Positions 11,201 through 23,200 of a DNA stretch of 64,000 nt are shown piece by piece (the first letter of the stretch is position 1; each line of letters starts with the position of its first letter). The stretch covers positions 55,705,063 through 55,769,062 of the forward strand of contig OX328097.1 in NCBI GenBank assembly GCA_946811185.2, given 5' to 3'. Position numbers and translations under genes: made by a program. The stretch comes from Hippopus hippopus. Lineage: Eukaryota > Mollusca > Bivalvia > Cardiida > Cardiidae. The notes under the pieces are model-generated. The model had not been told where the DNA came from. It searched no databases and saw only the letters and a list, made by a program, of their open reading frames with translations.

Positions 11201-14200
11201 TCCCATGATGTTTTCAAAAGGCTTCTTTCTCAGGGTTGTTAAAAGTCTGCATTGTGTGGTAACGACCCTCAGAAAAAAGCCTTTTGAAAACTTTGTGGGA
11301 AAAGGAGAAAATGCTGGTAACCAGCATTTTCTCCTTTTCCCACAAAGTTTTCTACCCTTCCCAAAACAAATTTCAATTTTTGAATCACATCTATTTTGTC
11401 ATGTACTAATGGTTTCAATTTCGACTAGTCTAAAATTTTGTTGTTTTGGTAAAGAGTTAATAGCACTGAGGAAAAGGGTGTTTGAAACTAATGTGAAAGG
11501 TATAAATGCTGGTAACTATCAATTTCTCCATATGCCACAATGTTTTCTACCCTTTCTCTGAGACAACTTGAGGTCAAGGTTTGGATCCTAACCAGAAACT
11601 CTGGGTTTTATTTTAGGAATGTCCTTTGGCAAGACACTTCATAGCCCCCTGCCAGCCAAGGTAACTGATAAAAGCCTGAAGATGCATAGATTATGTGAGT
11701 GGTCTCTGCGCTATTACTGAAATAATGTGGAAACAGGCATTAACATCATAGTAGCAAAATCAGTCATGCAAAAAAACTAAATTTTAAACATTTCTATTGT
11801 AGGAAATTTCCAGGCGGGAGAACCAGGTGCAATTTTGAAAAAGTACGACAAACGAGAATATGCAGCATTTAAGAAGTTGATGAAAGACGTGTTGCGTCCA
11901 TATGTACCAGAATATCGTGGCGAATTGTCCAAGGATGGTGAACGTATCCTTCTATGAATAAATGTATTTTATATGTGTAAACCTGTTTGTGTGGCTTGAT
12001 TTATATAACTCTTTTCAAAACGACAAAACTTGGTCTTGATGAATTAGATATGTCTGATGTAATGAGATATGTCTTTGGAAGGGTAGAAAATATTGTGGGA
12101 AAAAGAGAAAATGCTGGTTACCAGCATTTTCTCTTTTTCTCAAAAATGTCTTCAAAAGCCGAATCCTCCAGAGATGCTTTGTGTCTTGTAAAGGGTTAAC
12201 TCTTTACCACACAGTCCCGAGTTTTAGCGACCCTGAAGAAGAAAGCCTTATGAAAACATTGTGGGAAAAGGAGAAAATGCTGGTAACCAGCATTTTCTCC
12301 TTTTCCCACAATGTTTTCATAAGGCTTTCTTCTACAATTTTCTACATTTGAGCCGCATTAAAATTGTCGTCTGTAACTGCTTTCAATTTTGATCAGTCTA
12401 ACATTTTGTTATTTGGTAAAGAGTTAAAATCAGCACAGATTTATTGCCTTTAAAAGATCCATCACTGACATATATTTCAGCAAGACTTAATTGTTTTTAA
12501 TGGTCTTATACCTATAAATCAATGAGAACCCTGTTTCAGATGATCACAGGTTTTGAAGAACATGAAGCATTTTGAAAACATTATGAGAAAGTTAAAAGTA
12601 TTGGATACCCGCATTTTCTACCTTCCTCACAACATCCTCTACTGGTTCAAAGGAAATTCCATCATTTCAGCCAAATTTAATTTTATCGTGTGCAAACAGT
12701 TTCAATATTGAGACAAAATTATCAAGTCTTAAGATTTTTTCGTCTGGGTAAAAATTGATCTATAGGCACATACATGTTATATTTTCAGACTTTCTAATGT
12801 GACCCTTTACTTTTCAGCAACAAAAATAAGCATCATTACTTATGAGGTCAAGATCAAGATCAGATTGTAATTTCTGTGCAGCCTGATCTAGATCATTCAC
12901 TATCTGCAAGATTTATAAAGAGTATAGAGATATACTAGAATAAAACTAGTCCTTAAAATCCTTTTCCACACTAAAATACGTCCATTTTTCTTTATTTGGC
13001 ATCTCAAGTGAGGAAGTTTTCGAAAGATCCATCTTTGTCATTCTAATTTATTCATTACCTTCTAAAACAAATTTGCAATCACCAAGAGTGATATAACGCT
13101 TTTAACAAACAATCTAGTGTTTTAATGACCCCCAAGGTAGAGGTATTTCAAGGCCGTTATGTTTTCGAAAACTGTCAAAAGTATGACAGAAAACAGTTTC
13201 CTGCAAGATAACGGGTTTGACCATGCTTTAACAACCCCGAGGAAGAAGACTTTTAGACATTGTAGGAAAAGGAGAAAATGCTGGTAGCCAGCATTTTCTC
13301 CTTCTCCTACAATATTCTCTACCCTTCAAAAGATAAGAAGCATCATTTACATCACATTTTATTTATTCCCTGGTACTGCTTGTAAAATTGATAAATATTT
13401 TTGTTTGGTAACCAAAAATCCAAAAAAGAAAACTTTGAAGCAGTACCAAGGGAACATTTGGACAAATTTAGATGTTTCCCTGGGGAAGCTCTTTCTTCAT
13501 TTAACAAGTTTTTTTCATTTATATTTTCATTTTTGAATCACTGAATTTCATTTTTAAATTATTCAGATTTATAGTAAACATCAAGGTTATTCAACCCTCA
13601 CTATATTTAAAGCCATTTCGTCATACTTATGATTTCTCGTTCATGTGCAGAGGATAACTTGTGGAAACACCTTGACATTTTTTGTTGATTTTGCACAATG
13701 AGCTATATTCCTATGTATCACAATGTTTTAGGCGTCAACCAAGCTTGACAGTTTACTTATTTTGAATCTTTGTATCATGTTGGATAAGATAACCAATTTG
13801 CTTTTTACAACAAAATTGCATGTTTTAGCCACCCTCTGGAAAAAGGATTTTGAAAAGTTTGGTCACCAGCATTTTCTCCTAATCCCAAAATGTTTTCTCT
13901 GCTTTTTGTAACAAGTTTCAATATGTGTGTCAAATTTATCATCTGCAAGTGCTTTCAAAGATCAGACTACATGGCCCCTATAAATCTTGAAAGTTTTTCG
14001 TGTATGTATTTATTTGTATATCCTAGAGCACCTCCACAGCTTAAGTTACTTTTGCTTTCTATGAAATTCAACATAAAACTGCTCAAAATATCTGGTATGT
14101 TTATTAGGGGCTCTAGGTGTTAAGTTGCTGTGCCCACCATGACCGAATTTTCAGTGTCTGGGCTATACCCACTAACGCCCATTTAGTGTCTTGTCTTTTT

Positions 14201-17200
14201 TTGGGATGTGTCTGTTTATTTGTCGTCATAATTCTTTGTGACTTTAATGTTTTGATGAAGTCTCAACAATTTACACTCCCGCCCAACATTTAATAGCTTA
14301 CATGTATTACCTCTTGATACAGATCTGCTGCAGTTGACTTTGAAAACATCCTTATAGAGTAAGTGACTGTGTGACCTTTGCTATTTTGGGTCAAAAACAG
14401 AAAAATACAAAATGATACAGGGTCAAGAGGTTAAAACACTGATTTTGATTAACTTTTTACTGGAAAACAACCTTTTTAACTTAGTCAGAGTTTGAAGCAG
14501 TAACAGACAAGAAATTCATTGTGGCTTAAAAAAAAGTAATTGTCTTTGAGAAATTAGAGAGCATATTGGGAAAAGAGAAAATGCTGGTTACCAGCATTTC
14601 TCCTTTTTCTACCTTTTTAAAAACCTATCACCATACAGTAGTGTTGGTATAGGCCTTCACTGCTCTGTTACCCAGTGTTTTAACACCCTAGTGAGATGGG
14701 CTTTTGAAAACATTGTGAGTAAGGGAGAAAATGGTGGTAGAAATTTTGTTGCCTGGTAAAGAGATAGTGCCAGACAATCACCTTCACTGTGTTGGGCATA
14801 CAGGAGGAGGAATTCAAAAGGTTATGGGGTCAAGAGGTTAAAATGCTGATTCTAATTAAATTTATATGATTAGAATCATCTTGTAGCTATAGCATATTTT
14901 TAAATTAAGTATAGCATACTTTTACACTGTAGATGAGTGACTTTGACTGACAGCTTATATTATTGTCAATAAAGATTTAATCTTTCATTGTGGTCAAAGG
15001 TTGTTTAGTAGTGACCTTCTGATGAAAGTTCAAGGATGTGACACATACTCATACGCATTTTGGATCTTACCTTCTTTACCTGTTTTTTTGCAGTCTATTC
15101 ATGGCTCAAAGTTAAACTGATTCTAGACCCATTTGAATCTTGAAAAACAGGTGCAAGGATGAAAAGAATAAGATAAGCAAAATGACATTCTTTAGCTCAC
15201 TTGAGCACAATTTAGTGCTTAACATGGGCTTTTATTAACGTGCTGTGTCCGTCATGTGTCATCTGTCATGTGGTTGTCAACAACTACCTTGTGTGTACTC
15301 TAGAGGCCACATTTTCAATAAGATGCTCATGAAACTTGGTCAGAATGTTTGTCTTGATAAAATCTCTGACAAATTCGAAATTGGGTCATGTTGGGTCAAA
15401 AAGTAGGTCACTGTGCCATGGAAAACCTTATTTGCTCTCTAGAGGCCATATTTTCAGCTCGATATGCATGAAACTTAGTCAGAATGTTTGTCTTTATAAA
15501 ATCCCAAGTTTCATGAGTATCTGACTGAAAATGTGGCTCTAGAGTACACACAAGGTTTTTCTCTGATTTGTTCCACTGAACTACCCTTTAACAATTGTCA
15601 CATCAGTCAAAAAGTAGGTCACTAATACTCATGTATTTTAAATCATCACAACCAGGATCTCTTCAGCTTTATCAATGCTAAAAAACTTTACTCAGGTGAG
15701 CACTTTAGGGCCAATGGCCCTCTCTGTTCAATTCTTGACACAGTTTTTGCTGACAAATTTGAGAGTATGAATATTTACCTAAAGAGAACTCTTCACCAGA
15801 AGAAAGAATGTGTGAATTATTCAAATTGAAAATGTTTGAAGGTGACAAATTAAATGTGACTTGAAGGTAGAGATTTTGTCTTGATAACGGTGTAAAACTC
15901 TTTGGAAAAAGAAGAAAAAGCTGGTTACCACAATGTTTTCAAAAGCCTCCTCCCTCAGGGACATTAAAACACTGTATTTTACGGTAAAGGACTTAAACTA
16001 AATACAATTTACAAATGTTGAAACAATTCGGAAAAACGAGATTCGGCATGTAACAAGTATTTCTCATTTTGCTGCAATGTTTTCAAAAGTGGTCTGCTTC
16101 AAAATGGATCCAGTTCAAGACAAAAGCAAACAAACGATCAAGTATTATACTGTCCACTGAGCTAGTAAGGTCTTCTAAGTCACTGTGTCACAGGAAACCA
16201 TAAAACATGCATGGTTGAGCACTATACGCAAGAAGATGCAGTGAGTCGTGAAACTGTAAAGTAATAATTGACTTTTAGAAAGCGATAGAATCAATTTTCG
16301 GTGAGATTACGAGTACATGTGTCTCTGTATACCCGGACTTTTCCTTAAGGATTTGACCTCATTTAACCTGTTAGGGTGCCATGCACATTTTGGTCTTGCT
16401 TTTGCAGTGGTTGTAGATCAACATCAGACTGAAAACTCCATGCAGTTCAATCTTTTATGTTATTTCATGAGATAAACCAACGAAAACAGCATGGTAGTTG
16501 TCATGATATCTGGGTTTTTTAAAGAAAGTGTAGATTAAGATTGGAATGTTGAGATTGTGCAGTATGATCTCAGACCTAAACTGTCTGCCCTTTTACTTTC
16601 ATATTTGCCAAAACACCTTGTTAATAGCAATATTTCAACTGTTTTCTTAATTGAAAAGTTCCAACTCATTCAGTGCTCTAAGGGTTAAAATATGTAATGG
16701 AGAATTTGACTTTTTTGTCTCATGAAAAAGATTTTTTTTTTTTGAAACCATTTAAATTTACAATGATATATATTTCCCCTGACTGTCTTCCTAGCTCAGT
16801 GGGTAAGGCTGTGTGTCTTAACCCTTTGCTAAACAATCCCAGGTTTTCACGACCCTGTAGAAGAGGCCTTTTGAAAACATTGTGGGAAAAGGAGAAAATG
16901 CTGGTATCCAGCATTTTCTCCTTTTCCCACAATGTTTTCTACCCTATCAAAGCAAGATTGCACCATTTGAGCCATATCGAAATTGTCTTCTGCAAATGCT
17001 TTCGATTTGGACAAGGCTAAAATTTTGTCGTCTGGTAAAGGGTTAAGATAATTTGTGACAGAACCTGGTAGCTCAGTCTGTAACAGACAGGGCTTGAAAC
17101 CAAGGTTGTGGGTTGGATTCCCCAACTGGGCCAAATTTTCTCAGATGATTGATTGTAGTCATTATGACCAGACTCTCTCCTCTCTTGGAGCTGTACATTA

Positions 17201-20200
17201 ATTCAATGAAATAAAAAGCAGCCATTGGCTGGGTAAGAGTGTTGTGTGAAGCACTGGTGATATAAACTCAAGGAAAGTACGGATAGTTGCACTGGCGGCC
17301 ACATTATTTCTGAGATAATGTTAGAAACAGGGATCAACACCAAACAAACTTGTAGTTCTCCTGCTCCTTTTGTCTCGGGTGAAAAGGGGGAGGATATAGG
17401 ATTTCATTCACATATAAAGGGGGGTGTTGTACACATTGTAAATTGTTCAGGCAATGTTTTGTCCAGCTCTGATTAATGAGAAAGAGATTCTTGGTCCCCA
17501 TGTGAATATAGAGATAGTTGACTGGGTACAAAATGTTTCCTTGACCAGATATCTAGGTTTTGTTCAGCAACAAGACTTGCTATGTGAGTTTGATGCCCCG
17601 TGTGTAATGGACATGAAGATGGGCTGTCGGACATATTTAGAGGAAGAGCTGGTTAAAGCACGAGAAAACCCAACTTTGAGAAAGGTAGGTTCTGCTCCTA
17701 AACAGATAATGATACATGTATTTTGTACAAAACCAAATCGCAACTGTTTTCAGGTGACAAGTTAATGTGGCTCATGAAAAGGTAGAAAACATTGTGGGAA
17801 AAAGCTGATTTCCAGCATTTGCTCCTTTTCTGTCCATGCTGTGTAAAGTACTCTTGGTCAGAGTCACACTGGTTTGTTTGGTAAAGGTTGAAATGTAGAT
17901 TTTATATCAAAGTGTGAGTTTTTTTTATTGATTATCAACCTCTTCTTCCCCTTCATTCCCCATTATTGAAGCCAAAAATATAGAACTTTTTATCTGCAAA
18001 ACACAATATTTACTAACGGTAAATCAAATACATGCATTTCCATTTCATTCTATTGATTTATTAAAACAGAGTTTTAATTCATTATGTCTTGAACTACATT
18101 AAGTTTGCATATGAACTTAAATTGAAAGTTAGGGTGAATGAAGACTCAGTTTATGAAAACTTGTGAAAGCATTGTGGCAAAAGGAAAATATCCTTGTTAC
18201 AATGTCTTTGTCCACTGCAAGAAAGAAAAGATGTATCACAGCCATTCACAGGAGATAATGAAAAAATTGATGTTGAAAATACACTATAGCCAATTGCACA
18301 AATGGAATATATGGTTATAACTGTTTCTGTTCCCTTTTGTTCTCCCAGGACATGTACCAGAAGATGGTGGAAGTTGACCCCAATGCTCCAACAGAGGAAG
18401 AACACAAGCAGAAAGCCATAACCAAACCTAGGTACATGCAGTGGAGAGACGACATGAGTTCTTCCTCAGAATTGGGCTTCAGAATTGAAGGAATTAGGGT
18501 AGGTATTTAAGCCTTTACCTGATTCTTAGTTTGGCTGTTTGGGAAGAAAACATTGGCTCTGTTGTCAGGGGAGGGGAACCTGTACCAGCATGCAGTCTGG
18601 TCTTTGATCTGCACTTAAATTGGAATATTATGCATCTTGACTACTGACTGAGAATGTCTACTTTATTCATTTAGCATGACAAGATTTCACTTACACCTCG
18701 TGAGCAAAATGTTGATTTATTATAAGATAGTAACATTGCAGGAATTTTAGATATCTGTCATTCATGATTTACTCAGTGGGGCTGAAACGATTTGCAGGAG
18801 ACTGGTATGCATGGGAAAAATTGGTGATAAATATTTTGACCTTTTTTATCCAATATTTGCTAAACTAATCAGATGTACCAGGTTATAGGTTGGATCTGCA
18901 TTTCAGTAATTTTTATTTGTCTGTATGGTTTCAGAAGAGTGATGGAGCACAAGTGAAAAATTTTAAGAAAACCAAAGATAAGAAGAGTGTGAAGGAATGT
19001 TTGAAACTCTTTGTTGAAGAAAACCCAAATGTTGTGGTAAGTGACTTCAAATTGAATCAAACTTGAATTGAAACACATGTTCATGTGAATGAGAGCTGAG
19101 CCCAGTAGCTCAGTCGCTAACATACAGGGCTTGAAACCTATAGGTTGCTGGTTTGATTCCCTGCTTTGCCAAGTTTTGTCGGAGGACTGATGACAGTCCT
19201 TGCAACAGGATTCCTTGCTCTCTCATAACTAAGCATTGTTTACACTATGGTTTTACTGTATAGCAGCACATGGCTTTGGAAGAATGTCGTGTGAAGCACC
19301 TGTAATAGAGAAATGAGATTACCACCATTAATATGAAGAACAAAAAGTGTATCAACTCTGTACCAGACGACAATATTTCAGACTTGTTCAAATTGAAAGG
19401 CATTTGTAGACAACAAGTACGGAAAAGAAGAAAAATGCTGGTCCACAAAATCTTTAAATTCCAGCCAGATTTGACTCTTTACCAAACCAAAAATTTCAGA
19501 CTGCTCAAAATTAAGATAGACAACAGATTAAATGTGGCTAAAATAATGAAATCTTTGTCTTTGATATTGTAGACTGCTTGTTACCATCATTTTCTCTTTT
19601 TCCCACAGTGTTTTCTAAAGGCTTCTTTCTCAGGGCCATTAAAACTTGGGAATGTGTGGTAAAGGATTAACATATTGTCTGCAAATGCTTACAAGCTGGA
19701 TGCTACTACAATTTTGTAATCTGATAAGTAGTTTTGTACTCTAGGGGCTAGTGTATGTTGTATGAGCAATATCTAAAACTGACTGAATTTTATTATTACA
19801 TGGTCAAACTCTTAACTTCATGTACATGTATACACACATTATGAAGAGTACACTCTCAAGATTGAAATTTGAAAAAAATTGTGGCAAAATGAGGAATTTT
19901 CCTTATGCTAGTATGCGCTCATACCTTTGTCTACATAAATGATGTAATAGTCAAATCTATTGTTTATTCCTTTACTGTTGTTAAACCCTTTACCACACAA
20001 TCCTAAGTTTTAACAACACTTAGAAAGAGGCCTTTTGCAAACATTGTGGGAAAAGGAGAAAATGCAGGTAACCAGCATTTTCTTTTTCCACTAGGTTTTT
20101 ATACTTCCTCATGTTCCATGAATTTAGCCATATTTAATTTGTTGTCTGGAAATGCTTTTAAATTGGACCAGTAAAATTTGGTTGCTTGGTTAAGAGTTAA

Positions 20201-23200
20201 TGTTGAATATTCTAAAGTTTATGAATGAAGAGTAATGATGATTTGGTTCAGTAGCTTTACCCTGTACTGTTTGATTCATCTTTTAATTTGTGGTCTGCAA
20301 GTGCTTTGGATTTGTGCAAGTGTACAAATTTGGCATCCAGTAAATGAAAAAGACTGTGTAAAATAAAAAGGATGCTTATGAAGAGTAAAGTTGCTTTACC
20401 CTGTCCTCCATTATTCTTTTTTATCTTACACAATCATTTTTAGAAAAGAAAAAATTGCCAATAACATGTAGTATCTGATTTCATTTGTATGGTAGTCTTA
20501 ACTAGATGGTTAGAAATATTAGATTATATGAAGATCAGACTGCTCATATGTGTAGTGTAATCATTGTTTGATGTCTTTACAAAATAAACCAGCCATCATG
20601 TAACATTGCTTTGTTGGAGAGCGGATAATTATGGTGGGAGATGTTGAACTTTTCAAGTGAAAATGACCCTAAAAATTAGTTCATTTCACAATAATTGGTT
20701 GACCTTACCTTGTTGGTTAGATAGTTTTGTACTGATTTCAGATGATTTAACCCTTTACCAAACAATCCTTGGTTTTCATGGCCCTGAGAATGAAGCCTTC
20801 TGAAAACATTGTGGGAAAAGGAGAAAATGCTTGTAACCAGCATTTTCTCCCTTTCCAACAACATTTTCTACCTTTCCCACAACAAATTTCAATTTTTGAG
20901 TTACATTAATTTTGTCGTCTGCAAATGCTTCCAATTTGGACTAGTCTAAAATTATGTTGTCTGGTAAAGAGTTAAGCCTTTACTAAAAAGTCACCTTTTA
21001 TTGACCCTGAGGAAGAGTGCTTTAGAAAACACTGTTGAAAAAGGAGAAAATGCTAGCTACTAACATTTTCTACCCTTCTGAAGACTAATCCTGTCATTTG
21101 AGATACTTTTGAGTCATTGCCAGGAAATGTTTTCAATAAGGACAAATATAAAATTTTTTGTTGTGATAAAGAGCCAAAATAATTTTTTATATGTTTTTTC
21201 AGAGTACGTATTTAAGAAGATTAAAAGCCATCAGAGCTACACAGGAAATCTCTCCATTTTTCAAGTCACATGAGGTAGGTACCTTGAAGTGTTTTGTAGC
21301 ACTGAACCTTGTTACACAAAATATAATATTTGAATATTCAACAAACAGTAAAATGTGTGTGTAAGATATACTCTAATTATGTTAATAAGTAAGTATGCCA
21401 AGTCAATTTGAGCCATGCTCTGTGAAATGGGGATTAAAGGCATATGTAAAAGGTATCGACACAAATCAGCCTACGCAGGCTGACTGGAGTCGAAATTTTT
21501 TGTTATGTCTAATTTCCAGCTCCACTGGCCAAAGGCCAGCAAGCTTATGTCATGGCCCTGTGTCTGTCGCACGTGTGTGTGCATTATTTTTTTATTTCAA
21601 ACATCTTCATCTCTGAAACTACCCATCCAATTTCTACCAATTTTCACAGAAATGATCCTGCCATGGTCCTCTTCATAATTTCTTGAAAGAATTTGATTCC
21701 TCTAAAACCTCTGGTTGCCATGAAAACTGAAAAATATTGAAAATCTTTGCAAAACTTTTTGTCCAAAACCATAAGGCTTAAGGCTACTAAATTTGGTATG
21801 TAACTTCATCTAGTGGATCTCTACCAAGTTTCTTCAAATGATAGACCTGGGTTCAAAATTGACCCTGCCCTGGGGGTCACAAGTTTTACATCGGCTTATT
21901 TAGTGAAAACTTAAAAAATCTTTTGATTCTATACCAAGTTTCTTTAAACTGTAGGGCTGGGTTCAAAATTGTTACAGAAGTTACAATTTTTATATGGGTT
22001 TATATAGTATAAACTTTAAAACTTTTCTGCTTCCCTAACCATATGGTCTAGGGCTACTAAATTTTGAATTTAGCTTATATAGTTTGCCTCTACCAAATTG
22101 TAGCCCAGGGGTCAAAGTTAGAGTCACAACTTTTGCATGGGCTGTTGTAGAGAAAGCTTTATAAATCTTCTTGTTCACAACCATATGGCCTAGAATTTTA
22201 ATGTTGGTATGTGTGGTCTGTACATATTAGCCAGTCAAGTGATACAGGGCCATCATGGCCTTCTTGTTCTGCATGTCCTACAACCATTCAGGACCTTTGG
22301 TCAGTTGTTGGAGAAAATAGATTTTATGGATTCATAATTAGGTGATGCCTTTGAATGGTATTAGAGATGCATGAAAACCCCCTTTTATTAGAGCACAGCT
22401 CATTGTTTTTAGAGAAAGAGATTGTTCTCTTGGTCAGTGGATACTTTGTGATTGCCCATTCAATAGCAGGTATGGTGAAGAAATGTGCCAGTATTTATTG
22501 AAAGTGTGGACACTGAAAAAGTTGTTATAAAAAAGAATATACATGTATTCAAAGAAAAACAAATATTTGAAAAACATGTTAACTTTTTATCAAATAACAA
22601 AACTGTAGACTCATTCATATTGAAAGTATTCGCATTTGGCAAATTAGGTGGCAAATTAGATGCAGCTCAAAGATTTGATATGTCGTTTGTAGAGGAGTAT
22701 ACATTGTGCAAAAAGGAGAGAATGCTGGACACCAGCATTTTGTGTTTTTTTCAAATAATGTGCATTAAAGCCTTTTTCGTCTTGGTTCTAAGACACAGGA
22801 TTGTTTGGCTGTGTCAAATTCTTTTCATTTCTAAAACTACCTTTTAATTTCAAGATTTTCTATTTTTGTTACAGATAATTGGTAGCTCTTTACTGTTTGT
22901 ACATGATAGAGGTGGCCAGGCAAGCATCTGGATGATTGATTTTGGAAAGACAGTTCCCCTCCCAGACAATGTTACTGTGTCCCATAGGAACAAATGGGTA
23001 GAAGGGAACCATGAAGATAGTTACCTTTATGGTATGGACAGTCTGATTGAAATATTTGATGAACTGAACATAGAGTATTCTAGTAGTGCAACAAACACTA
23101 GTGATAAAAGTGAAGCATTTGACGCCCAGTCTAGTAGTGAAACTCATCGCCAGCATCAGACAGATTCAAGCAAAGACATAAGTGTGCATGCAGAAACTGA

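Noticed and set aside
16720..16932. Many short ORFs, on both strands, encode [18 protein letters not shown] or [19 protein letters not shown] peptides
   Set aside because: They are translations of the family A hairpin in different frames and strands; the similarity comes from the DNA repeat, not from a protein family.
17061..17130. Possible tRNA gene (good box A and box B)
   Set aside because: No clean cloverleaf or acceptor stem; a shared 3' body with 19099 shows it is a SINE.
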